Below, piece after piece: positions 24,394-32,384 of a DNA stretch of 64,000 bases. The first letter of the stretch is position 1, and each line of letters starts with the position of its first letter. Source of the stretch: Flavobacterium sp. HJ-32-4. Lineage in GTDB: Bacteria > Bacteroidota > Bacteroidia > Flavobacteriales > Flavobacteriaceae. The stretch is from NCBI RefSeq assembly GCF_022532105.1, contig NZ_CP092832.1:744001-808000 (forward strand), read 5' to 3'. A model generated the notes under the pieces. It was not told where the DNA came from and did no database searches. It saw only the letters and a list, made by a program, of their open reading frames with translations. The position numbers and the translations under genes are program-made.

Positions 24394-26622
24394 TTAACGT
24401 CTACGGCGTGATGGTTTCGATTTCTCGGGTTCTGCCTCCGGCTCGTCTTTACGACGCAGGAAGGTGAAATCAAGTTGTTTCTTGACCAAATCAGCATGCT
24501 TCACCTTGATGTAAACCTCATCGCCCAACTGCAGTATCTTTCCGGAAACGGCGCCCACCAATGCATACTGGCGTTCGTCAAAGGTGTAGTAATCATCCTT
24601 GATTTCCCGGATGCGGCACATACCCTCACATTTGTTTTCCATCACTTCCACATAAATACCCCATTCGGTAACCCCTGAAATGACACCCAGGAACTCCTGG
24701 TCCTGATGGTCGAGCATATACTTGACCTGCATATACTTCACACTGTCGCGCTCGGCATTCGTCGCCAGCACTTCCATGCTCGACGCGTGCTCACAACGAT
24801 CTTCGTATAGATCGGCATCGGCTGACTTACCACCGTCGAGGTAGTGTTGCAACAGGCGGTGTACCATCACGTCGGGATACCGTCGAATAGGGGAGGTGAA
24901 GTGGCTGTAATAATCGAATGCGAGTCCGTAATGCCCGATATTCTCCGTCGAATACTTCGCCTTGCTCATACTGCGGATCGCCAGCGTATCGATCAGGTTC
25001 TGTTCTTTACGTCCATTGGCTTCGGTCAGTATTTCATTAAGCGACGTCGAAATGTGTTTCTTCGAACGGAAGTCGATCTTGTAGCCAAACTTCGCAATCA
25101 CGGTTTGGAAATTGAGGAGTTTGGTTTCATCCGGCTCGTCGTGGATCCGGTAGACGAATGTTTTCTTTTGCTTTCCTATGAACTCAGCTACCTTTCGGTT
25201 GGCCAATAGCATGAATTCTTCGATAAGGTGGTTCGAATCTTTGGCGACTTTGAAGTACACACCCGTCGGCTCATCGTTTTCATTCAACTGGAATTTCACT
25301 TCCACTTTATCGAACGAAATCGCACCGTTCTTCATCCTCACACGTCGTAGGATTTTGGCAAGTTCGTCGAGTTTGAGGACGGCTTCCTGCAGTTCGGCAG
25401 GCACTTCATAGGCGGATCCGGTAAGGGATACCTCTGCCGGGATGGTCGCACCCTTCGTTTCGATGATGTGCTGCGCTTCCTCATAGGAAAAACGCTGGTC
25501 GGAATAAATCACCGTACGGCCAAACCATTGGTTGATGACCTGCGCGGCCGGACTGATCTCGAACACGGCGGAAAAGGTATACTTCTCTTCGTGCGGTCGG
25601 AGGGAACAGGCAAAATTACTCAGTACTTCCGGCAGCATCGGAACCACGCGGTCGACCAGGTAGACGGAGGTGGCCCGTTGGTAGGCCTCATCGTCGAGGA
25701 CGGTTCCTTCTTCGAGGTAATACGATACGTCGGCGATGTGGATCCCGATTTCAAAATTGCCATTGGGTAATTTTTCAAACGACAGGGCATCGTCAAAATC
25801 CTTCGCATCTTTCGGGTCGATCGTAAACGTCAGCGTTTGCCGCATGTCGCGTCGGTTGGCGATTTCACTTGCGTGGATGGAGGTATCGAGCTTCTGCGCG
25901 AAGGCTTCTACTTCGATCGGAAAGTCGGAGGGTAGTCCGTATTCCGCCAGGATCGCATGCATTTCCGTATTGTGTTCGCCCGGCTTACCGAGTACTTTCA
26001 GCACCTCGCCAAACGGACTGTCGGCCTTTTGCGGCCAATCGTCAATGCGCACCAATACGACGTCACCTTGTTGGGCAGCGCCGATTTTGTCTTTCGGGAT
26101 GAAGATATCAGTATACATCTTCGCGTTGGCCGTGCTGACGAACGCAAAGTTCTTCTGGATATCGATCACACCTACGAACTCAGTCTTGGCGCGTTCGATG
26201 ATCTCCACGACTTCCCCTTCCGCACGACGGCCGGTTCGTTTGTTGTAGACGTATACTTTTACGCGGTCTTTGTCGAGTGCCTTGTTGAGGTTGTTGGTTG
26301 GGATGAATACATCGTCATCGAAATCCGGGCAGACGAAATAGGCCGTACGCCGGCTGGTCATATCGATGATACCTTCGTGATAGTGCTTACCGTCTGACTT
26401 CATGACGAATTTACCAGGTTCGGTTTCGTCGATTTTCTTTTTGGAAGCCAGTAGTTTTAAATCTTTGATGATCTGGTTGCGGCTCTGTGTGTCATCTACT
26501 TCCAGGCGTGCCGCAATCTGTTTGTAATTGAATTCCTTGTTGGCGTGCTTTGACAGGATCTTCAGTATTTTCTCAGTGAAATCCTTCTGCTTGACGCCAA
26601 GCTTTTTACTCTTTTTTCGCAT
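24394..26622 (-). CDS. rnr: Ribonuclease R
   Basis: Processive 3'-5' exoribonuclease of the RNase II/R family that degrades structured RNA; 742 residues. Domains in order: an N-terminal helix-turn-helix-like region (~15-75), cold-shock domains (~85-235), the RNB catalytic domain (~255-590) with FTIDPKDAKDFDDALS holding the metal-binding aspartates, and a C-terminal S1 domain (~640-720, GVISGVTEWGIYVEV). A short basic tail (KSKPSRRRR) follows. It is the last minus-strand gene before the candidate origin and points away from it. Confidence 0.97.
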   Translation of the reverse strand: MRKKSKKLGVKQKDFTEKILKILSKHANKEFNYKQIAARLEVDDTQSRNQIIKDLKLLASKKKIDETEPGKFVMKSDGKHYHEGIIDMTSRRTAYFVCPDFDDDVFIPTNNLNKALDKDRVKVYVYNKRTGRRAEGEVVEIIERAKTEFVGVIDIQKNFAFVSTANAKMYTDIFIPKDKIGAAQQGDVVLVRIDDWPQKADSPFGEVLKVLGKPGEHNTEMHAILAEYGLPSDFPIEVEAFAQKLDTSIHASEIANRRDMRQTLTFTIDPKDAKDFDDALSFEKLPNGNFEIGIHIADVSYYLEEGTVLDDEAYQRATSVYLVDRVVPMLPEVLSNFACSLRPHEEKYTFSAVFEISPAAQVINQWFGRTVIYSDQRFSYEEAQHIIETKGATIPAEVSLTGSAYEVPAELQEAVLKLDELAKILRRVRMKNGAISFDKVEVKFQLNENDEPTGVYFKVAKDSNHLIEEFMLLANRKVAEFIGKQKKTFVYRIHDEPDETKLLNFQTVIAKFGYKIDFRSKKHISTSLNEILTEANGRKEQNLIDTLAIRSMSKAKYSTENIGHYGLAFDYYSHFTSPIRRYPDVMVHRLLQHYLDGGKSADADLYEDRCEHASSMEVLATNAERDSVKYMQVKYMLDHQDQEFLGVISGVTEWGIYVEVMENKCEGMCRIREIKDDYYTFDERQYALVGAVSGKILQLGDEVYIKVKHADLVKKQLDFTFLRRKDEPEAEPEKSKPSRRRR

Positions 26623-27320
26623 TATTTCTATTTAACCCAGTGAAAGTACGAAATAACCCCGACAGCGGCTTCACGGTCACCGGTTTAATTGAAAAGCAGT
26701 ACCCAAACCAACGAAAGGTTTTCAACACATTTAAAAAACAACAAAAGAAAAAGGGAAATTTAAAATTTGAATTTTGATGATGATAATAGGGTGTGAATAG
26801 CTGCAATAAATTTTTTTCGGACGGCTTGTAACTCTCGATTTACCTTTTTATAACAATTTGCTAACACAGCTATGCAGGGGTAATTTCCTAAAAACGAAGG
26901 AAAATTGAAAGTTTATCGACAGTTGTTGATAGTTATAAACAAGACGAATTTGTCGAAAAAACACCCTTTCAAAAGCTGTTGATAAGCCGTGAAAAAACAC
27001 TCATAACTAACCCATAAATACCGACAAAAACATTTGCTTTTCCCGATGCCGTTTGGGTATGCGAAAAAAGAAAACACCACCAAGGAAAAGTTACCTTTTT
27101 TCATTGATAAGTTATCCACCGATCGTGTTGATGAACGCATCACTGGTTTTCAGTGTTTTAGGTTTTTCTATTAACAAACGTAAGATTTTAACAAAGACCC
27201 TGCATTTCTGCTATCGTCCCAGAGATTTCCTTGCATTTTCGGAAGTGGTTAAATTACACCGTTTTACGCCATTGAATGCGGCAATATCCGTACTTTTGTA
27301 CGCACACAACACTCCTGAAA
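26623..27320. other. oriC: Candidate chromosomal replication origin (oriC)
   Basis: A ~700-base AT-rich gap between divergent rnr and rpiB without a credible gene. DnaA-box-like 9-mers (consensus TTATCCACA or TTATCAACA): TTATCGACA at 26913-26921 (+), CTATCAACA at 26924-26932 (-), TTATAAACA at 26933-26941 (+), TTATCAACA at 26977-26985 (-), TTATCAATG at 27102-27110 (-), TTATCCACC at 27112-27120 (+), TCATCAACA at 27126-27134 (-) and TTTTCAACA at 26719-26727 (+). An A/T-only-rich stretch at about 26731-26812 could be the unwinding element. Genes flanking the gap point away on both sides, and a parS cluster lies 10-16 kb to the left. No dnaA gene is in the window. Confidence 0.65.
27291..27298 (+). 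promoter_or_regulatory. Promoter -7 box of rpiB
   Basis: TACTTTTG (TAnnTTTG) with a TTG 16 bases upstream (27272-27274); the ATG follows 22 bases downstream. Confidence 0.6.
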
Positions 27321-27752
27321 ATGATCCTTTCCATTGGCAATGACCACGCCGGTCCTGACTACAAAAAAGCCCTCGTCGCCGCTCTTGAAAAAGCAGGCCA
27401 CACACTCCTGAATCACGGTACCGATACCTCTGACAGCGTCGACTATCCCGACTTTGGTCATCCGGTTGCCCTTGACGTAGAAAGTGGGCGGGCGCAGTTT
27501 GGTATCGTCATCTGCGGAAGCGGAAACGGCATCGCCATGACGGCCAACAAACACCAGGGCGTGCGGGCCGCTTTGTGCTGGATGAAAGAGATCGCCGTTT
27601 TGGCACGGCAACACAACGACGCGAACATCATCGCCCTTCCGGCACGCTTCACGTCGGTCACGCAATGCGTAGAGATGGTGGAAGCGTTCCTCAGCACCGA
27701 GTTCGAAGGCGGGCGCCATGCCGGCCGTGTCGCCAAGATCGCCTGTTCCTGA
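27321..27752 (+). CDS. rpiB: Ribose-5-phosphate isomerase B
   Basis: Interconverts ribose 5-phosphate and ribulose 5-phosphate in the pentose phosphate pathway; 143 residues from the ATG at 27321. An in-frame start at 27276 lies upstream of the promoter box and is rejected. Seen: the N-terminal IGNDHAGPDYK phosphate-binding motif, DYPDFGHPVA, the active-site CGSGNGIAMTANK and the C-terminal LPARFTSV segment. The length matches the RpiB/LacAB family. It is the first gene to the right of the candidate origin, followed 7 bases later by the cation transporter gene. Confidence 0.96.
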   Translation: MILSIGNDHAGPDYKKALVAALEKAGHTLLNHGTDTSDSVDYPDFGHPVALDVESGRAQFGIVICGSGNGIAMTANKHQGVRAALCWMKEIAVLARQHNDANIIALPARFTSVTQCVEMVEAFLSTEFEGGRHAGRVAKIACS

Positions 27753-27759
27753 TTAGAAC

Positions 27760-28662
27760 ATGGGCCACGGACACCATCATCCTGCCCCTGTAACCGGACG
27801 AAACCTCGTCATTTCCATCCTGCTTAACAGCGTGATTACCCTGGCACAGGTCATAGGTGGCCTGCTGTCGGGAAGTCTTTCGCTGTTGTCAGACGCCCTT
27901 CACAACTTCAGCGATGTGCTATCGCTCGTATTCAGTTTGGTCGCACACCGGCTGTCCCATCGCCCGGCATGCGAACGCCGTACGTTTGGGTATAAGCGGG
28001 CCGAAATCATCAGCGCGTTCCTCAATGCCGCTGCCCTGATCGTGGTGGCACTGCTGTTGGGATACGAAGCCATTTCCCGTTTTATCACACCGGTTTCGAT
28101 CGCGCCCGACGCTGTCATCTGGCTGTCGTTGGCAGGAATCGTCTTCAACGGAGTGTCAACACTTCTCCTCCATAAAGACGCGTCCCAAAGCCTCAATATG
28201 AAGTCGGCCTACCTCCACTTGTTTTCCGATACGTTGGCGTCGGTGGCGGTACTCGTGGGCGGACTCCTCATGCGCTATTTCCATTGGTTTTGGATCGACG
28301 GCGCCATCACGCTTGCGATCAGCATCTACCTGGTCTATCTGGCGTATGACGTGCTGCGGGCCTCCGTCGGCATCCTGATGCAGTTTACACCCGATGAAAT
28401 CGTCTTGTCGGAGGTTACCAAACGCCTGCAGCCCACTATCGCTCCGCATCGGCTTTACCACGTCCATATCTGGCGGCTCACCGACCACGCACTCCATTTC
28501 GAGGCCCGGCTTGATTGTCAGCACGATATGACGGTGGCCGAGTTCAAGGCACTGGCATCGGCAATAGAAACGCGTTTGCACGACGATTTTCACATTACAC
28601 ATTGTACCTTGCAGCCCGATTTCGGAGTATACGGACCCAAAGAGATCGTCTGCCAGGAATAG
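27760..28662 (+). CDS. Cation diffusion facilitator family transporter
   Basis: Inner-membrane divalent-metal/proton antiporter, 300 residues. The His-rich N-terminus (MGHGHHHP) and the metal-binding LLSDALHNFSDV (HDxxD-type, in TM2) are seen; the TM5 equivalent is LHLFSDTLASV. Six membrane helices are followed by a C-terminal cytoplasmic metal-binding domain from ~205 with HRLYHVHIWRLTDHALHFEARL. Zn(II) is the most likely substrate from the family, but the sequence does not settle the metal. It starts 7 bases after rpiB and is probably co-transcribed. Confidence 0.94.
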   Translation: MGHGHHHPAPVTGRNLVISILLNSVITLAQVIGGLLSGSLSLLSDALHNFSDVLSLVFSLVAHRLSHRPACERRTFGYKRAEIISAFLNAAALIVVALLLGYEAISRFITPVSIAPDAVIWLSLAGIVFNGVSTLLLHKDASQSLNMKSAYLHLFSDTLASVAVLVGGLLMRYFHWFWIDGAITLAISIYLVYLAYDVLRASVGILMQFTPDEIVLSEVTKRLQPTIAPHRLYHVHIWRLTDHALHFEARLDCQHDMTVAEFKALASAIETRLHDDFHITHCTLQPDFGVYGPKEIVCQE

Positions 28663-28710
28663 GAAGACGCGGCCTGATCCGAGATCGCTATATCGCTGAA
28701 TACGTTGCCC

Positions 28711-30834
28711 ATGACGCTTGTTGAGTACATCGCCCGATCGGTTTCGGTTCCGAGAAAAGGAATCGAGAACACCCTTTCCTTATTGTCTGAAGACTGTACT
28801 GTTCCCTTCATCGCGCGGTACCGAAAAGACCAGACCGGCAACCTCGATGAGGTCGCCATCGAACGGATCGCCAAAGAGGCCGCTGCTTTTGAAGCGCTCG
28901 AAAAGCGACGGGAAGCCATCCTGGCCGCCATCACCGAACAGGGAGCCCTTACGCCGGAGCTTGGTGAAAAGATTAAGGGTACATATGACCTGACCGAACT
29001 GGAGGATCTCTACCTTCCCTATAAAAAAAGAAAGAAAACCCGCGCGGATGTCGCCCGTGAAAACGGACTCGAACCATTGGCGCGCATCCTGATGGCGCAG
29101 CGAAACGACGATGTCGACTTCCTCGCCTCGCGCTACCTCAATGATAACGTCCGCAATGAAGACGAAGCGTTGCAGGGTGCGCGCGACATCGTGGCCGAAT
29201 GGGTAAACGAAAACACCCACGTCCGCCGCCAGTTGCGACGCCTGTTCCAACGCACGGCCACCCTTTCAGCCAAGGTTGTGAAGGGAAAGGCAGACGATGA
29301 AGCCGCCCAGAAATTCACCCAATATTTTGATTGGTCGGAGCCGTTGTCAAAAGCGCCGGCCCACCGCTTACTGGCGATGCTACGGGCCGAGAAGGAAGGA
29401 TTTGTGCGGACGAAGGTCGACGTCGATGCCGATGAAGCCTTCGAACTGGTAGCGCGTATCGTCATCCGAAGTGAGAACGACACCACGCCCCATCTCGAGC
29501 AGGCCATCGCCGACAGTTACAAACGACTGCTGGCGCCGGCTATCTCCAACGAAGCCCTGCAGGAGGCAAAGGCGAGGGCAGATGTACACTCCATCCAGGT
29601 GTTTGCCAACAACCTGTCGCAATTGTTGCTGGCGCCGCCGTTGGGAGAGAAACGCATCATGGGCATCGACCCGGGCTTCCGCAGCGGCTGCAAGGTCGTG
29701 TGCCTCGATGAGAAAGGTGATTTGTTGTATAACGAAACGATTTTCCCGCATCCTCCCCAATCCGATTTGCAATTGGCGATGAAGAAAGTGCGTTCGATGG
29801 CCAATGCCTATAAAATCGACGCGATCGCAATTGGCAACGGCACCGCCTCGCGCGAGACCGAGCAGTTCATCAAGAAGATTGCCTTTGACAAGTCGCTGCA
29901 GGTATTTGTGGTAAGCGAAGCCGGCGCGTCGGTCTATTCCGCATCGAAAGTGGCCAGGGACGAATTTCCGCAATACGACGTGACGGTGCGGGGAGCAGTG
30001 TCCATCGGGCGACGCCTGTCGGACCCCTTGGCGGAATTGGTGAAAATCGACCCCAAGGCGATAGGCGTGGGGCAGTACCAGCACGATGTCGACCAGTCCA
30101 AACTCAAGGAAGAACTCGATGCTGTGGTGATGCGTTGCGTGAACGCGGTCGGGGTGAACGTGAACACGGCCAGTAAACACTTACTGAGTTATGTAAGCGG
30201 AATAGGGGAGAAGCTGGCCGAGAATATAGTGAACTACCGCGCCGAGAACGGCCCATTTGAAAGCCGGGCGCAGTTGAAGAAAGTGCCGCGATTGGGCGAC
30301 AAAGCCTTCCAGCAGGGGGCGGCCTTTATGCGGATACGCGGAGCCCGCAACCCACTTGATAATTCGGCCGTGCATCCGGAAGCCTATGCGGTAGTGGAAA
30401 AGATGGCGAAAGACCACGGTTTGTCCGTGGCTGACCTGGTCGGAAAGAAAGACCGTATTTCGCAGATACAGCCGGAAAAGTACACAACCGAAACGGTGGG
30501 TGTCCTGGCGTTGAAGGATATTGTAAAGGAATTGGAGAAACCGGGCCTTGATCCGCGTCAGGCGGCAGCCGTTTTCTCTTTTGATGATACCATTCGCTCA
30601 ATAAACGACCTGCGTCCGGGGATGGTGTTGCCCGGCATCGTCAACAACATCACCGCCTTTGGCTGTTTTGTGGATATCGGCATCAAGGAAAGCGGCCTGG
30701 TGCACATCTCCCAACTCAAAGCCGGATTCGTATCAGACGTCAATGAAGTGGTGAAACTCCACCAACACGTGCAGGTCAAAGTGCTCGACGTAGATGAGGC
30801 ACGGAAGCGGATTGGGTTGACGATGGTTGTTTAG
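28711..30834 (+). CDS. Tex-family RNA-binding transcription accessory protein
   Basis: 707 residues from the ATG at 28711 (a TTG two codons earlier is possible). Domains: N-terminal helical Tex region with TVPFIARYRKDQTGNLDE (~30-50) and LYLPYKKRKKTRA, a YqgF/RNase H-like domain near residue 320 (MGIDPGFRSGCKVVCLD), tandem helix-hairpin-helix motifs (LLSYVSGIGEKLAENIV), and a C-terminal S1 domain (~635-705, GMVLPGIVNNITAFGCFVDIG). Tex proteins bind nucleic acid and associate with transcription in other bacteria. Only 48 bases separate it from the transporter gene. Confidence 0.95.
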   Translation: MTLVEYIARSVSVPRKGIENTLSLLSEDCTVPFIARYRKDQTGNLDEVAIERIAKEAAAFEALEKRREAILAAITEQGALTPELGEKIKGTYDLTELEDLYLPYKKRKKTRADVARENGLEPLARILMAQRNDDVDFLASRYLNDNVRNEDEALQGARDIVAEWVNENTHVRRQLRRLFQRTATLSAKVVKGKADDEAAQKFTQYFDWSEPLSKAPAHRLLAMLRAEKEGFVRTKVDVDADEAFELVARIVIRSENDTTPHLEQAIADSYKRLLAPAISNEALQEAKARADVHSIQVFANNLSQLLLAPPLGEKRIMGIDPGFRSGCKVVCLDEKGDLLYNETIFPHPPQSDLQLAMKKVRSMANAYKIDAIAIGNGTASRETEQFIKKIAFDKSLQVFVVSEAGASVYSASKVARDEFPQYDVTVRGAVSIGRRLSDPLAELVKIDPKAIGVGQYQHDVDQSKLKEELDAVVMRCVNAVGVNVNTASKHLLSYVSGIGEKLAENIVNYRAENGPFESRAQLKKVPRLGDKAFQQGAAFMRIRGARNPLDNSAVHPEAYAVVEKMAKDHGLSVADLVGKKDRISQIQPEKYTTETVGVLALKDIVKELEKPGLDPRQAAAVFSFDDTIRSINDLRPGMVLPGIVNNITAFGCFVDIGIKESGLVHISQLKAGFVSDVNEVVKLHQHVQVKVLDVDEARKRIGLTMVV

Positions 30835-30842
30835 CAAAAAAA

Positions 30843-30864
30843 AAACCGGACAGTCGTCCGGTTT
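30843..30864. terminator. Bidirectional terminator between tex and tatA
   Basis: A perfect 9-bp stem AAACCGGAC/GTCCGGTTT with a 4-base loop. The minus strand continues into ten T residues, so it is strongest for the tatA transcript; on the plus strand it follows the tex stop by 8 bases. Confidence 0.8.
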
Positions 30865-30882
30865 GCATATTTTCGAAAGTAG

Positions 30883-31071
30883 TTATTTCGCTTCTTCCTG
30901 TTTGGCTGTGCTGTCGTCTTTCGCGGCGTTTTTGAATTCCTTGACGCCGGATCCGAGGCCTTTCATCAGTTCCGGAATTTTCTTTCCGCCGAAAAGCAAC
31001 AGGATGACCACGACGATCAACAGGATTTCCTTGACCCCGAATTCGCCCAACAATAGGTGCATTGCAATCAT
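30883..31071 (-). CDS. tatA: TatA/E-family twin-arginine translocase subunit (copy 2)
   Basis: Small pore-forming subunit of the Sec-independent export of folded proteins; 62 residues from the ATG at 31071 (or 59 from 31062). One N-terminal membrane helix ([20 protein letters not shown]) is followed by the amphipathic helix [19 protein letters not shown] and a short charged tail ([12 protein letters not shown]). Over residues GEFGVKE to AAKD it is identical to the adjacent copy except for one Lys/Arg change, so the two are a tandem duplicate. The promoter box is at 31093-31100. No tatC lies nearby. Confidence 0.92.
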   Translation of the reverse strand: MIAMHLLLGEFGVKEILLIVVVILLLFGGKKIPELMKGLGSGVKEFKNAAKDDSTAKQEEAK

Positions 31072-31092
31072 GATTTCACAATTAAAAGTGCG

Positions 31093-31100
31093 CAAAGATA
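31093..31100 (-). promoter_or_regulatory. Promoter -7 box of tatA copy 2
   Basis: The minus strand reads TATCTTTG (TAnnTTTG), 21 bases before the ATG at 31071. It lies in the gap between the two tatA copies, so each can be transcribed separately. Confidence 0.55.
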
Positions 31101-31137
31101 GGGACGAAATCCGAAAACGGCAGGGTTTTCGCTAAAA

Positions 31138-31398
31138 TTACGCCGAAGGGTTGTCTTTTTCAGGCAATTCAGATGTAGGGGATGGCGGCGGCGTGAGCGG
31201 CGAAGTGGGCGCAATCGGGTCGGTTGACACCGGTTTGGCTTCGTCTTTCGCGGCGTTTTTGAATTCCTTCACGCCGGAGCCGAGTCCGCGCATCAATTCC
31301 GGAATTTTCTTTCCACCGAAAAGCAACAGGATCACCACGACGATCAGCAGGATTTCCTTGACTCCGAATTCGCCTAACAAAACGGTAAGTGCAGACAT
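31138..31398 (-). CDS. tatA: TatA/E-family twin-arginine translocase subunit (copy 1)
   Basis: 86 residues. It has the same membrane helix and amphipathic helix as the neighbouring copy ([19 protein letters not shown]) but a longer, proline-rich tail ([19 protein letters not shown]). Tail length is the main difference, which could give the two subunits different partners; that is inference. The start is the ATG at 31398, 22 bases after a TATATTTG promoter box. The M23 peptidase gene diverges from it. Confidence 0.92.
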   Translation of the reverse strand: MSALTVLLGEFGVKEILLIVVVILLLFGGKKIPELMRGLGSGVKEFKNAAKDEAKPVSTDPIAPTSPLTPPPSPTSELPEKDNPSA

Positions 31399-31420
31399 GT
31401 TCTTGGCTTTAAGCTGTCAA

Positions 31421-31428
31421 CAAATATA
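31421..31428 (-). promoter_or_regulatory. Promoter -7 box of tatA copy 1
   Basis: The minus strand reads TATATTTG, an exact TAnnTTTG match, 22 bases before the ATG at 31398. Confidence 0.55.
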
Positions 31429-31491
31429 ACGAAAACAACAAGGACGGAACGCCGAATTGTGATAAATTTACGGTCGTGCGCCGTGCTTGCC

Positions 31492-31499
31492 TATCTTTG
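31492..31499 (+). promoter_or_regulatory. Promoter -7 box of the M23 peptidase gene
   Basis: TATCTTTG (TAnnTTTG), 16 bases before the ATG at 31516. Confidence 0.55.
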
Positions 31500-31515
31500 C
31501 GCATCCCGATTCGCC

Positions 31516-32379
31516 ATGGCCGAGAAACGACACAAACGACAGCAACTCAAGAAACGGCTTTTTACGAAGAACCGTCTGGTGATCCTGAATGAAGACACCT
31601 TTGCGGAGATTTTCTCGTTGCGCCTCACCCTCATGAACGTCTTCGTCGTTGCCACCATCGGAGCGGTGCTGATCATCTTCTTCACGACCCTCATCATTGC
31701 CTTTACGCCGTTGCGGGAGTACATTCCGGGTTATGCCACACCCGGCCTTCGTGAGGCGGCCACCGACCTGGCCCTGAAATCGGATTCGCTTGATCAGGCC
31801 GTCCGCAAGAATGAGGCGTACCTGGCATCGATCCGGAAAGTGCTGACCAACGATATCGACTACCCCCGCCTGAGCAAGGATTCGATTACCGCCACACCCA
31901 CGGCCGACCAGGACGTACCCGCCGCGTCCGAAGCCGAACAATCGCTGCGCCGTGCCGTCGAGCAGGAAGACAAATACAACCTTTTTGAACAGGCCAAACC
32001 TATGGGCGGCCTCGTGCTTTTTGCCCCCGTCAAAGGCCATATCACTCAGGGCTATCAGGCCGCGCGCCGTCACTATGCCGTTGACGTCTCGGTCACCAAA
32101 GACACGCCTGTGAAGTCGGTAGCCAACGGCACTGTCGTCTTTGCCGAATGGACACCCGCTTCCGGCTACGTGGCCATCATCCGCCACCGCGATGGTGTGA
32201 TCAGTGTGTATAAGAACTGCGCCTCGTTGTCGCAATCGGAAGGGGATATCGTCCGTACCGCGGAAGTAATCGGCGCGGCCGGAAACAATACGCACGGACA
32301 AGGTGGTACGCAGCTGCATTTCGAACTCTGGAAAGACGGCTATCCCATCGACCCCACCCAATTCATCGAATTTGAATAA
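31516..32379 (+). CDS. M23-family metallopeptidase, membrane-anchored
   Basis: Envelope peptidoglycan endopeptidase-type protein, 287 residues from the ATG at 31516, which follows the promoter box (a start at 31459 would lie upstream of it). A basic cytoplasmic N-terminus (MAEKRHKRQQLKKRLF) precedes a transmembrane helix at ~42-68. A linker with a helical segment leads to the LytM/M23 domain from ~180 (PVKGHITQGYQAARRHYAVDVSV). Zinc-ligand positions appear as HYAVDV and the terminal LHFEL. The first ligand usually lies in HxGxD; here it reads HYAVD, so activity may be altered. It starts an operon with the GH3 gene. Confidence 0.9.
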   Translation: MAEKRHKRQQLKKRLFTKNRLVILNEDTFAEIFSLRLTLMNVFVVATIGAVLIIFFTTLIIAFTPLREYIPGYATPGLREAATDLALKSDSLDQAVRKNEAYLASIRKVLTNDIDYPRLSKDSITATPTADQDVPAASEAEQSLRRAVEQEDKYNLFEQAKPMGGLVLFAPVKGHITQGYQAARRHYAVDVSVTKDTPVKSVANGTVVFAEWTPASGYVAIIRHRDGVISVYKNCASLSQSEGDIVRTAEVIGAAGNNTHGQGGTQLHFELWKDGYPIDPTQFIEFE

Positions 32380-32384
32380 GTCCT

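Noticed and set aside
26913..27343. Short open frames in the rnr-rpiB gap
   Set aside because: Low-complexity, no family resemblance, and they overlap the DnaA-box cluster.
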